Source: Ahaetulla prasina (lineage: Eukaryota > Chordata > Lepidosauria > Squamata > Colubridae). Taken from it: a DNA stretch of 64,000 nt. The notes below the pieces were generated by a model. The model made no database searches. It saw only the letters and a list, made by a program, of their open reading frames with translations, and was not told the DNA's origin. This document shows positions 54,778 through 64,000 of this stretch, piece by piece. A program made the position numbers and the translations under genes. The stretch covers positions 84,283,257 through 84,347,256 of the forward strand of contig NC_080546.1 of NCBI RefSeq assembly GCF_028640845.1, read 5' to 3'. Numbering within the stretch: the stretch's first letter is position 1; the number at the start of each line of letters is the position of its first letter.

Positions 54778-54990
54778 TGAGAGCCAACATGGTATAGTGG
54801 TTTAAGGACCCAACTAGAAAGTGGGAAACTGAGAGTTCTAGTTCAACCTTAAGCATCAAGCTGGATAACTTCAGGCCAGTCACACTCTCTCAGCCTTAGG
54901 AAGAAAGCAATGGCAAACTACTTCCAAAAATCTTCCAGGAAAATGGCAAAACTATGTTTCAAAACAACTAACCCAAAGGTGTGATGTATT
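54778..54990 (+). mobile_element. tRNA-derived SINE C (MIR-like)
   Basis: Head catggtatagtggtttaagg (A box), B-box-like gagttctagttcaac, and a body with cttcaggccagtcacactct and ggcaaactacttccaaaaat. Confidence 0.72.
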
Positions 54991-55504
54991 CGACACACAC
55001 ATTCCTTTTTCCCTTTTTTCTTTTGGTAATTACCTGGATTTTCATAATTCACATGGGGAAAAAAAAAATCACATTTTCTTGTTCCTGCCACTTGTCCTCT
55101 GCTGTAGAGTGTAAAAATGTTTGTTTGGAAATTATGAACCTAAGTTTTATTCAGGAGAATGCAAAACACTCGGCGTGGCAACTGCCATTTTAGCTTTTGT
55201 TTTGAGAAGATTTCTGCCAAGCTGAGGGAGTGAAAAATGAGTCAGTCAAAGTGATTTGCTTTTCTCCACTGCAAGGCACTCTGATAATGTTTTGCTGCAG
55301 CTCAGTAGTTTTGTAATGACAGAGTCGGACTGCTTCAAGGCTCAACTTAAAAAGCAGATAGAGAAATGACCTTAAAGAGGGGAACTAACTAATCAGTGGC
55401 ATTTTTAACATAACACCGGCTGTCTCTTTCCCTGTCTTGCACAACAGTTATGAAACTGTATGTCCCTAATAGCGCAGAGCTGTGTCCAGATTAGGTATGT
55501 AGAC
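54991..55504. other. Unassigned unique sequence, possible conserved element
   Basis: 55110-55350 is of even complexity with no repeat signature and has motifs such as atgagtcagtcaaagtga. No coding frame. Conservation cannot be judged here. Confidence 0.35.
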
Positions 55505-56125
55505 ATCGAACATAGCATAATAGGGTTTGGAAGGGACCTTAGAGGTCCTATAGTTCAACCCACTGCATGTGGTGGGAAATCCTATTGTCAGGCCCGGAAG
55601 CCATCTTTTTCGTTGGATCTTCAGGCCTGCCACATTTACTACTGTGAGAAACTGGGAGATGGAGGTTGTATGGAGCAAGGGTGATATGTAGTCATAATAA
55701 CATTCCTTTCTCAGAAAGTCAAGGACGTCTTGCCCTGCATCTGGACGACTGGAACTGGGAGGCATCTCCAGTTGGGATGGTGCTTGGATTGGACCATGTG
55801 ATGGACATGTGGGTGTTGGGCAGCGACTTGAACTTTCCTTTGGGTGGGGAAAACCTGGAAGCTTTCAGATTCGGGTTTTCCCAGATGTGCGAATATGACA
55901 TCTCTAATAAAATGGAACTTTGAGGAAACTCAAGTCTCAGAGTTTTCTTTCGTTGGGGGTGTTACTTGGAAACCTGACACCTATACCACTCCGGAGAAAT
56001 GGCTACCCATTTTCCTCTTAAAGGCCTTCGGTGATGGAGCACCCACAACGTCTGGAGGAAGGTCATTCCACTGATTAATTGTTGTCACTCTCAGGATTTC
56101 TCCCCTTTAATTCTAGATTCAAGTG
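55505..56125 (-). mobile_element. CR1 LINE 3' end split by LTR
   Basis: 55505-55585 and 55980-56125 are one antisense CR1 interrupted by the LTR at 55586-55979. Confidence 0.87.
55586..55979 (+). mobile_element. Solo LTR, second family, with perfect duplication
   Basis: A 394-bp LTR TGTCAGGCC...ACCTGACA with perfect CCTAT duplications (55581-55585, 55980-55984) inside CR1. AATAAA near 55910. Confidence 0.93.
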
Positions 56126-56397
56126 GTTCCTTACAAAACAAAGGCACATATGGACATTTCTTGAATTCTAGCGTTTGTTGTCATACTATCAGATTCAAAC
56201 TTGTTTTTGAAACTAGTCCATTTTTTCATATACAACTTCTCTGTGGGACGGCAATAAAACTGCGTTGCATCGAAGAAATTAGCTGATTTTAAAATTCTCC
56301 ACCATCAGGAAAGTATCATATGAACATTGGATGCAACCATATGGTACCCACACACCCACACAGACAGACAGACATACACAAATTAATGAAACCTACC

Positions 56398-56577
56398 CAG
56401 AGGTGGGTTTCACATAATTTTACCACTGGTTCCCCGTGCACCAAAAATGTGACACTTCCATGCACAGAATATGTGGCTTAGAAAATGTGGTTAAATAGGA
56501 TGGCATAGTGCCGGGGCGGGTGGGCAGGCCCACCCACCCACAGGTCACCACTACCGGTTCACCTTAACCAGTCCAAC
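56398..56577. mobile_element. Truncated hAT-like MITE abutting P1
   Basis: Left end CAGAGGTGGGTTTCAC; right terminus replaced by P1 sequence at gacgaggtctcact. Confidence 0.7.
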
Positions 56578-57560
56578 CGACGAGGTCTCACTCATCATCT
56601 TCAGGCTGGTGTTTACAGCTTCGTGCTTCTCGAGCAAAGAGTGGTCGGAGCTGCTGTCTCTCTATAAATACTGGTGGGGAGGTGGGGAGTGTTGCTGTGA
56701 GTGGGTTGGTTGGCTGTGTGGTTGCATCTTGATTGGTAGATGGAGTGGGTGTTTGCAGATTGGTCAAGATGGGGAGTGTTGCTGTGAGTGGGTTGGTTGG
56801 CTCTGTGGTTGCATCCTGATTGGTAGATGGAGTGAGTGTTTGCAGATTGGTCGGCTGTTTCGTAGCATCCTGTGTGGGTGCGGTCCTAGTCTTTTGTTCC
56901 TGAGCTTTGGTGTTGTGGCCTCTGAAGTTCTGTGATGCGATGTCTTGAGCAGATGGCTGTGATGCAGCATCCCGGGCCTTGGGTCCGAGGTCCTGTCATG
57001 TGTTCCTGGTGTGTGTCAGCCTGTCAACACCAAAGCTCAGGATTGGTTGAGAGTATCTTGGCGATGTTTCGATGAGGTCTCACTCATCATCTTCAGGCTG
57101 GTGCTTTTGGCTTCGTGCTTGTGTGAGCAAAGCGTGGTCGGAGCTGCCGTCTCTCTATAAATACTGGTGGGGAGTGTTGCTGTGAGCAGATTGGTTGGCT
57201 GTGTGGTTGCATCTTGATTGGTAGATGGAGTGGGTGTTTGCAGATTGATCGGCTGTTTCGTAGCATCCTGTGTGAGTGTGGTCCTAGTCTTTTGTGTTGT
57301 AACAACCTGGTTAATGGGCTGTGTGGAAACATCCTGAGTTCTGGGAATGTGACCTCCTGTAGTGGTAATGGGCTTCCTGGAGATGTCCTGAGTTCTGGGA
57401 ATGTGACCTCCTGAGTCTTGTGCTGTAACATCCTGGGTAGTAGGTTGTGTTGTAATGTCCTGAGCTTTGGTGTTGTGGCCCCTATACCCGTGAAAACCTA
57501 CGAAAACAAATATATTCATGATCAGCGTTAATTTGAAACAGGGAAACAGTCTCCCTCTCA
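56578..57560 (-). mobile_element. Two P1 units in tandem with minisatellite body
   Basis: Ribozyme ends lie at 56579-56610 (truncated, GAAAC lost) and 57063-57096, about 480 bp apart in the same orientation. Each is followed on the plus strand by ctctctataaatactggtgg and by degenerate 45-50 bp repeats (gttgcatcttgattggtaga). The minus frame 57037-57561 encodes repeated TQPINxxT-type segments without a known domain. Confidence 0.7.
57063..57096 (-). ncRNA. Hammerhead-like core, P1, compensated stem II
   Basis: CTGAAGA, T, GATGAG, TGAGAC, CTCATC, GAAAC, ATC. Two stem II pairs differ from copies 1941 and 62983 and both changes are compensated, which is evidence of selection on pairing. Confidence 0.72.
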
Positions 57561-58377
57561 AATCAGAGGTAAATTCTCAATATAAATAACACCGTCGAGG
57601 AATTTGGTCAACATGTTGCAAACAAGGATGACCTCTGAGATGTTGGGCTATTGTTCAATCTGTCCTCCAAAGTTGCTGATTATAGGCATTCAAACATGCT
57701 CAACAAAAGACCCAGTAATACTTAGAAGGAGGTGGGTTGTTATCCAGGAGAATGTCTGTCTGTTTCTCTAAATGATTAATGGAGTCTTGTAGTTTGATTC
57801 AGCTCATTCTGAAACTGGATATCTTCAGACTGTTATCTGTTGGTGTCTTTAGCTTTGTCCAGCTCTTAAGCTTAACAAAATCTCAGGCAATGTGCCATAT
57901 GAATGCAGTTTGCTTGTAATGTTGATATAGGTCCGTCCCATAAAATAAATACCCTGTATTATGTCCCTACCAGCTTTATTTCTCGCCGATGCTCAGATTC
58001 AAGGTCTGCTGTTGCTACTGTTGTTTTTAAGACATGCATAAATACATCCGGCTGCTACAAAGTTAGAGCAGCAGAAACAGAGTCAATGACTCCTTCAGAG
58101 TCATGGCAAACATGGCAATTGCATGGTCCTGTTTTTTTCCTAACAATATATGGTTGTTAGGAGGGATGTCATCTGAATGGTGTCAAGATTTCCTAAGTGT
58201 CTGGGCGAGGTATCTCAGAGATGGGGTCACCTTTCCTTTTGACTGCAGTTGGATGGAAATCTTGTTAGACACTTGAAGGCATTCTTACGACTGTGTATCT
58301 CAACTAAATGTTTGCTTGTGGATTATCTCATGTATTATTATTTTTTCATTGTTTGTGCTATACAGTTGCATTTTGTG
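57561..58377. other. Unassigned unique sequence
   Basis: No gene or element recognised. Confidence 0.5.
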
Positions 58378-58967
58378 GGATCCTTGGTGCTTGCTGAGCT
58401 TGTTCTGTCTCCTTCCCCACTTCAGACCCACAAGCTGGCCTTCAGCCAGTGGATTCACGGCTCCTATCAGTCCTGGCAGAGAAATCGCAGCTGCCTGCCA
58501 AAGTTCAAACAAATGACTCAGGTAGCAAGACTTTCAGCTCTTTTTGAAATGGATCAGCTAAACTTTGCTTCCCGTGGAGTGAGAGCAGTCCCAAAGCTCC
58601 TTTTATATCCTGTGGATATAAGGGAGCCCCACCCTTCCTTTTGATGACGCCGCCTCTCTAATCTTCTGAAGCGTGGGTCAAACCAAGCTTGATTATTATT
58701 ATCAGCTGGGTCTGAAGGCGTAGCCTGGGGAAGGGAGGAATCAGGGAATGACAGCCTCATTATGTCCTCCGACTGGTCTGGTTCTGGCTCCTGGAGCCGA
58801 GCCACAGGAATCGGTGCTCCTGAGGTAAGCCTTACCAGCCCTTCCCCCCCACTTTCAGAGTCACTTTTGGGCATGGGGCCGGGTTCGGGGGCTGGAGTCA
58901 CAACAGAGTTTAGGTATTTTCTTGCAGATGTTTCATTACCCAACTGGATAACATCACTGATGATGTC
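58378..58967 (-). mobile_element. P3 ribozyme-bearing repeat split by LTR G
   Basis: gatccttggtgcttgctgag (58378-58400) and tattttcttgcagatgtttc (58912 on) are two halves of a P3 unit. The core at about 58927-58960 retains GAAAC/ATC and a stem GTTATCC/GGTAAT, but the CUGANGA part is degenerate. A P2 unit follows directly at 58968. Confidence 0.65.
58401..58905 (-). mobile_element. Solo LTR G of Gypsy-like family
   Basis: 505 bp; flanks gagct and gagtt match 4/5. The minus frame (VVTPAPEPGPMPKSDSE, SGAPIPVARLQEPEPDQSED, FRRLERRRHQKEGWG) is open from the LTR start, unlike F. Confidence 0.9.
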
Positions 58968-59125
58968 CCAAAGGTGCTTTTTCAAGAGGCAATTGGACTT
59001 TTCTGGTTTGTCTTTGAAGATGTTTTGCTTCTCATCCAAGAAGCTTCTTTAGCTCTGACTGGATGGTGGGGAATGGAAGGATTTATATTCCTTGCAGACC
59101 CCTGGGCATTTGTACCCTTTTAGAG
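58968..59125 (-). mobile_element. P2 ribozyme-bearing repeat
   Basis: ccaaaggtgctttttcaaga at left through ggaatataaatccttcc (minus) at right. The core (59019-59052) has G5 and G12 changed to A; inactive by expectation. Confidence 0.7.
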
Positions 59126-59149
59126 AGTCGGAACCTCGAAGCGGCCTCA

Positions 59150-59293
59150 AGGACCTCGAACCAAGGAGAAATTTCCTGACAGATACCACAATTAATCAAT
59201 GGAACAACTTGCCTCCAGAAGTTGTGGGTGCTCCAATATTGGAGAAGAACTGGAGAAAAGATTGGACAACCGTTTGTCTGAAATGGTATAGGG
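59150..59293 (+). mobile_element. CR1 fragment, left arm of palindrome
   Basis: aaggagaaatttcctgacag to ggtataggg. Shares the derived segment gaactggagaaaagattgga with the inverted right arm (60262-60415). Confidence 0.85.
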
Positions 59294-60261
59294 CAGTGAT
59301 GGCTAACCTTTTACATCACCTGTGTGTCAGAAATGGCACGCAAACTCATCCCGCCTGGACCACACAGCTGTTGTGGCTCCCACCCCTGAACCTGGCCCCA
59401 TGCCCAAAAGTGCCTTGGAGCCAGGCCTGCTGCCAGAAAGTGACTTGGAGCTGGGCCTCCTGCCAGAAAGTGACTTGGACAGTGAGGGGGAAGGGCTGTC
59501 AGAACTTACCTCGGAAACACCGGCCACCCTGGATCAGCTCCAGAAGCCAGAAGCAGGCCAAGTGAAAGAGATAACGAGCCCTCCTTCCCCTGACGCTTCT
59601 CCCCCCCAGGCCACACCTCCAGACCCAGCTGATGGCAATCAGGTTTGGCTCAATCCCAGGTTTTGTAGGCAGGAGAGAAGAGAACAACAGAAGCAGGGAA
59701 GGGGCAGGCCTAGTAAGTGCTGAGTCATGGAGCCACACCTCACAGGATATAAAAGGCAGCAAGAGCTGGTGTGTCTCTTTGTATCAGGCAAATTCACGGA
59801 TTGACTAGAGCTGAAGGTTGTGACTCACCAGTGTCTTGGCAGCTAACGAGGGCTCTTGGTAGACACTGGCTCTGTTGCTGCCAGAGCTGATAAGAGCCGG
59901 CTAATTAAGCCATCGTTTGGACGGAGGCGAGGAGGACACAACAACAGCCTTGCTGGCCTTCGTACACGGGAACCACGAACCCCGGAAGTGTAGCATTTTA
60001 TTGTACATGCACACGGCAGCGCCCAAACTTCCAGGTTTCTGTCATGGGACAGTCAGCTGTTTGTTGGGCGTGCCTCCATGCCATAAACCAGAAGATTGGA
60101 TGCCGGAGCATGCATGTGCAATGGAACACTACTCTTCCGAGTTTTGGCGTTCCCGTGCGCGTGAAGGCCAGCGAGGCTGTACGGTCCAGGCGGGATGGTT
60201 TTGCATGCCATTTCCAGCATGGAGGTCAGCACGTGGTGATGTAAAAGGTTAGCCATCACTG
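59294..60261. mobile_element. Fold-back hAT-like element with LTR inside
   Basis: The ends CAGTGATGGCTAACCTTTT and mirror AAAAGGTTAGCCATCACTG extend inward as imperfect arms of about 150 bp each (cccgcctggacc and cttgctggccttc appear in both). The flanks are gtataggg and ccctatac: mirror images, not the direct 8-bp repeat expected. Confidence 0.8.
59369..59943 (+). mobile_element. Solo LTR H of Gypsy-like family
   Basis: 575 bp, TGTTGTGGC...GGACACAACA, with perfect ACAGC duplications (59364-59368, 59944-59948). Promoter GATATAAAAGG near 59747. The frame from 59370 (VVAPTPEPGPMPKS) contains three similar repeats around GLLPESDLELGLLPESDLD and ends QQKQGRGRPSKC. Confidence 0.92.
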
Positions 60262-60415
60262 CCCTATACCATTTTAGACAAGCAGTTGTCCAATCTCTTC
60301 TCCAGTGCTCCTCTAGTGTTGGAGCTCCCACAACTTCTGGAGACAAGTTGTTCCATGGATTAATTGCTGTATCTGTCAGGAAATGTCTCCTTGGTTTTTT
60401 AGGTTGCTTCTCAGA
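60262..60415 (-). mobile_element. CR1 fragment, right arm of palindrome
   Basis: Inverted relative of 59150-59293, meeting the hAT element at exactly the same CR1 base. Confidence 0.85.
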
Positions 60416-60870
60416 AGCTTTAGAGACAAGAACACCAGACCAAGAACCCAAGGGAACCTGTGCTTCAACTTAAAACCATCATAGGAGATAAAAGCTTGCA
60501 GGGATACACTTTGATTAAATAACCAAAATATTAATTAATTTTTTTGTAAAGCAAAGGTTTTTTTTCCCCCTTTTCACAATTAGGCATCCCAAAGGATTAA
60601 TGCTGAAAGGGAGAACCATTGAAACTGTTACTTCTTTATATCATGTGAATATTAATTACGGATGAATATTCTGGGGTAGCATTATCCTGTCAAACCGCAG
60701 AGCACATGTAATTTTGTACCCCGTAGCCAAGGTTGATTAACTGTTCTGTCTTAGCTGTGCAGCTCATTCTACAATATCTTCTATTTTGGACCTTGTGGAA
60801 ACCACATATTCCTGTCCCTTGGTTATGGGGGCGGGAGGCGGTGGGAATAATAGAAGTTTTCGCCTCATTT
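60416..60870. other. Unassigned unique sequence
   Basis: Nothing recognised. Confidence 0.5.
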
Positions 60871-60871
60871 T

Positions 60872-61440
60872 TTTTTAAATTTGCATTTATATCCCGCCCT
60901 TCTCCGAAGACTCAGGGCGGCTTACAGATTAGGTTTACAACTCTTAAAGCCTTTTTTGCGATGTAGTTGCAATGGGCTTTGGCACTTAGATCATTGGATA
61001 TGAAAAATCCAAGGTCTTTAACAAGGTGGGGGGTCATCTGTAAGGTGATGTCTGTCGAGTTTGTATTTAGTATTTGGATTCTTTTTTCCAATGTGTAAGA
61101 CAGAGCATTTGCTGGTTGAGATTTGGAGTTGCCAAATTTTTGACCATTCCGACACAAAGTCAAGGTCTTTTTGAAGGGTAACCGTATTGTTGGTAGTGTT
61201 AAATAGTTTAACATCATCAGCGAAGAGAACATAATTACTTCTAATATGGTCACAGAGATCATTAATGTATAATATAAAGAGAGTTGGTCCCAGAATGCTA
61301 CCTTGGGGGACACCGCTATTGACAGGAGCGGGATTTGATACGGCACTGCCTATTTTGACAACTTGTTGTCTGTTTGACAGGAACGTTGTTATCCAGTTAT
61401 GGAGTTATCCAGTTTCTTCTTCCCTTGTGTTTCTTTCTGA
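60872..61440 (-). mobile_element. L3-like LINE reverse-transcriptase fragment
   Basis: The left end is the LINE/SINE 3' hairpin (cccgcccttctccgaagac, ctcagggcggc). From about 60925 the minus strand encodes reverse transcriptase: VPQGSILGPTLFILYINDL, then DDVKLFN (catalytic FADD box) and KTLTLCRNGQKF-like residues, with a few stops. The 3' hairpin joins directly to mid-RT, so coding sequence between them is missing. Confidence 0.82.
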
Positions 61441-62700
61441 CTCTCCAAGACCTTAAAAAATAATAACTGTCAGATTTATTAATTGTGTAGAATATGCATA
61501 TGTAAAACTGAATAGGAAAGATAGATTTTAGAATTAAAATTTCCAAAAATGTGTCATGTTCACATTTGCCACAGAAAGGTCATTAGTATGTATTTACCTG
61601 AGCCGTGCTTAGCTTTGAATTCTGTCTTTGAGTGTGTAGGGGGTGTGAATATTACACCTATTTGGAGCATCTTAGATTAGCTATGGAAGGGAAATTGAGT
61701 GTTGTGTTGACCGTATATTATCAATGGATCTGCAAATGTAGCCATGTTATTACATTCAAGTAAACATGCCCGGTTTATAAGCCACTTGAAACAACTTAAT
61801 TATAGTAATTACCTTCACATTCTTCTAAGTTTTCTTCCCCTGTAGAAATTGAATATGGTTTTAAGAGCACTTTTATAGCATTTACAATAGGATTCCCCTC
61901 CCCCCTCTCCACTTAAATATCTTAGGTCTCTTTCTGCCTTGATAACCAAGCCATGAAATATCAATTGTGGATTTGGATAGGTGTGTTTGTATGTTTTTCC
62001 TCTCTCATTTCAGTGGCAGTACTTAAAATGGCTTTCCAAAGAAACCCTATGGTAGATTTTCCCTGACTTTCTCTTCTGTATGTTATGCACCTTATTTAGC
62101 TATTATTATGCACCTTATTTAGCTATTTATTCCTTGCACTGCTACCACAGCATACAATTAGAGATAAGAAGTTTTCACCGTACAGTTAAGAGGCTGTATT
62201 AAAAGAGTAAGAGTATAATTCTAGCTTTAACTGCTGTAAAGATTGGAAGCTACTTTTTTGTATCCTTTCTGTTTAGTTTTTTTTCCCTATTCTTGCACTT
62301 TTTTTTAGCTTTCTCTTTGAATTCTCGTTCTTTTTCTCTTCTCCTAACTTTATATTAGTTTTTTCCCCCATTTCTTTGAAAATTATGTATATAGGCATTA
62401 CAGATAATCACTGTTATTTGAATATAACCCTCCTGATTGTATGTGCTCGTGTCTGGCCCCAAGTATTATTTTGCCATATGAGTAAATGAAACCTTAACCA
62501 CTTCCATTTCAAAGTACATGGTACGGTACAGAGCAGTGGGTGTAAGTGAAAACACAGCAAGGCACTCATTAAAATGTGCAAAACTTGAGGCATAAGCTTA
62601 AATATTTAATACAAACCGAGTGGCAAAAATCAGGGAAAACATTGCCAGGTAACTAACAAGTTCTACTTAATGTGAGAAAACGAATCTGGGTGTTTTATAC
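61441..62700. other. Longest unassigned stretch (1.26 kb)
   Basis: AT-rich; no repeat, open frame or RNA gene recognised. A direct repeat of atgcaccttatttagctatt occurs at 62085 and 62109. Confidence 0.5.
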
Positions 62701-62758
62701 TATATATATAGAGTATATATATATATTGCATTGCTTTATATATATATACAGCAATGCA
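62701..62758. repeat. TA-rich inverted repeat
   Basis: TA runs with mirrored ttgcattgctt and cagcaatgcaa at the ends. Confidence 0.75.
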
Positions 62759-62759
62759 A

Positions 62760-63061
62760 CTCACCAGCTCAAATCCCCCTGTTACTCAGACTAATCTGAG
62801 CACAACCAAGCCCCCACCCAAACAGGACACACCCCCAGCCAATCAGAGCACAAAAAAACCCAAACCCCATCCAATCAGAGCACAGCCAAGCTCCCACCCA
62901 ATCAATTCAAACCCCCACTAGCAGTTAAAAAGGAAGACACAGCTGCAATCACACATTGCTCCCAGAAGCACGAAGCTGAAGCCTGAAGATGACGAATGAG
63001 ACTTCGTCGAAACGTCGCCAAGACACTTCCAATTTTACACGGGAGAAAACCCGAACAACCA
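62760..63061 (+). mobile_element. P1 ribozyme-bearing repeat
   Basis: The left part has four diverged copies of caatcagagcacarc-type repeats, followed by cattgctcccagaagcacga, the core, attttacacgggagaaaac and accaaagacctatatat, where the (TA)n starts. Confidence 0.75.
62983..63016 (+). ncRNA. Hammerhead-like core, P1 (intact)
   Basis: CTGAAGA, T, GACGAA, TGAGAC, TTCGTC, GAAAC, GTC, identical to the copy at 1941-1974. Flanking gaag and cttc, and cacg against cgtg-like sequence in other copies, can extend stem I. Confidence 0.72.
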
Positions 63062-63234
<173 letters not shown>

Positions 63235-63244
63235 TCAAGCTCAG

Positions 63245-63540
63245 TGCACGTGGGGATCCTCAAACAGTGAGGATGAAGTAGAGATGGCAGCTCCAACCAT
63301 GCTTTGCTTGCACAAGCATGAAGCCGAAAGCACCAGCCTGAAGATGATAACATAACATAACATAACAACAGAGTTGGAAGGGACCTTGGAGGCCTTCTAG
63401 GTTGGAGAAGTTGGAGCATTCACTGGAATTTTTTAAGAAAATGTTGGATAACCATCTGACTGAGATGAGTGAGACCTCGTCGAAACATCGCCAAGATACT
63501 CTCAACCTTACACAGGAAAAGACCCGAATATGCCAAGAGC
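63245..63540 (+). mobile_element. P1 repeat with CR1 inserted in the ribozyme
   Basis: gcatgaagccgaaagcacca and CTGAAGATGA (63338-63347) are separated from the rest of the core (GAGTGAGACCTCGTCGAAAC, ending at 63486) by 63348-63459. The right flank ctgagatga copies the left flank ctgaagatga, so the target duplication lies in the core. Confidence 0.78.
63348..63459. mobile_element. CR1 insertion with 5' inversion
   Basis: 63348-63400 is the antisense CR1 3' end, led by an (AACAT)n tail. 63401-63459 is CR1 coding sequence in the opposite orientation (ggagcattcactggaatttt). This is the pattern of a LINE 5' inversion. Confidence 0.75.
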
Positions 63541-63541
63541 T

Positions 63542-63542
<1 letters not shown>

Positions 63543-63604
<62 letters not shown>
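63543..63604. repeat. (CATA)n/(CA)n microsatellite
   Basis: tacatacatac followed by about 24 CA units, directly after the P1 repeat. Confidence 0.96.
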
Positions 63605-63612
<8 letters not shown>

Positions 63613-63814
63613 GGATGTTGAACTGACTTTGTAGAAACACTGGAACATTATCCTTTGAATTGTGCAACCTAGTTCTACTTCAAAGCATATTTTTTTTGGA
63701 CGACTATGGTGATGGGAAGCCCAAACAGAGATATTTAAAAATAAAAAAAAAATTTAAAAAAAAAACGAACCCCAAAGCAAAATTGGAGCAATATCTTCTT
63801 TTGTCTAACCTTCA

Positions 63815-63890
63815 GAGAACATAAAGGTTGGAAAAGATCTCGGAGTTTTTCTAGTCCATCCGTGTTCAAGGCAGGAGAATTTATACCTTC
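63815..63890 (-). mobile_element. CR1 LINE 3' scrap
   Basis: Antisense terminal 75 bp, diverged (ggttggaaaagatctcggag). Confidence 0.65.
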
Positions 63891-63895
63891 CTGGT

Positions 63896-64000
63896 CTGTG
63901 GTGGGATTCAGACGGTTCAGACTAGTTTGGATGAACCGGTTGTTAAATTGTTGGCTGGCCCCGCCCCTTCCTGCTCCGCCCCTTCTAGGCATCCCCATAC
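63896..64000. mobile_element. hAT-like MITE, cut by window edge
   Basis: Left end CTGTGGTGGGATTCAG and GAACCGGTTGTTAAA; the rest is outside. Confidence 0.8.

Noticed and set aside
6900..55979. The two second-family LTRs as the pair of one provirus
   Set aside because: They are 48 kb apart, one has its own perfect 5-bp duplication, and no internal coding region lies between them.
53269..59943. LTRs F, G and H as parts of one full-length element
   Set aside because: F and H have perfect, and G near-perfect, target duplications of their own, and each is inserted in a different host sequence; they are solo LTRs.

Overview
The window looks like intergenic or deep intronic DNA from a squamate reptile, most probably a snake. 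The evidence is the combination of Sauria-type tRNA SINEs with Bov-B-like tails, Bov-B (RTE) LINE fragments, CR1 and L3-like LINEs with (ATTCT)n or (AAATA)n tails, a SPIN-like hAT element, and a very abundant AT/GC-mixed hAT-like MITE superfamily. I found no convincing exon of a host protein-coding gene, no rRNA gene and no free-standing tRNA gene. Nearly every long open frame lies in a tandem repeat or in a retroelement relic.

Layout: 0-10 kb holds an LTR end, a cluster of inverted ribozyme-bearing repeats with (TA)n, CR1, several nested MITEs and a MITE inflated by about 20 copies of an internal 41-43 bp unit. 10-17 kb holds L3-like and CR1 LINEs, a 530 bp pentanucleotide field, a MITE split by an LTR, and a 5'-truncated L1 with perfect target duplications. 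17-27 kb is dense in solo LTRs of one Gypsy-like family and also holds the SPIN-like element and Sauria SINEs. 27-37 kb holds TIR transposons, a tandem ribozyme-repeat array (30.8-31.4 kb), nested MITEs, a 778 bp hAT and CR1 relics. 37-47 kb holds another solo LTR, MITEs, Bov-B and a head-to-head ribozyme-repeat pair. 47-54 kb holds about 0.8 kb of polypyrimidine arrays, L3, Bov-B and a solo LTR. 54-64 kb holds a minisatellite, a second-family solo LTR inside CR1, tandem ribozyme repeats, a large imperfect palindrome built from CR1 and a hAT element with an LTR inside it, an L3 reverse-transcriptase fragment and long (TA)n/(CA)n tracts.

The most interesting signal is structural RNA. Three unrelated repeat families (called P1, P2 and P3 here) each carry a 34-nt block with one layout: CUGANGA, one extra nucleotide, a 6-bp stem, a 6-nt loop, the stem's complement, GAAAC, then GUC or AUC. 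The stem sequences differ completely between families and covary within P1. This is the core of a hammerhead ribozyme of the kind known from Penelope-like retroelements, with one unusual extra nucleotide. The P3 version occurs as a 178-181 bp tandem array resembling retrozyme organisation. A second notable system is the Gypsy-like LTR family: an open frame runs from the first bases of the LTR through U3 to just upstream of the TATA box in several diverged copies.

Insertion order can be read from target-site duplications: 8 bp for MITEs and hATs, 5 bp for LTRs, longer for LINEs and SINEs. The window is therefore useful for relative dating of element families. All family names come from motif recognition by eye; no database search was run.
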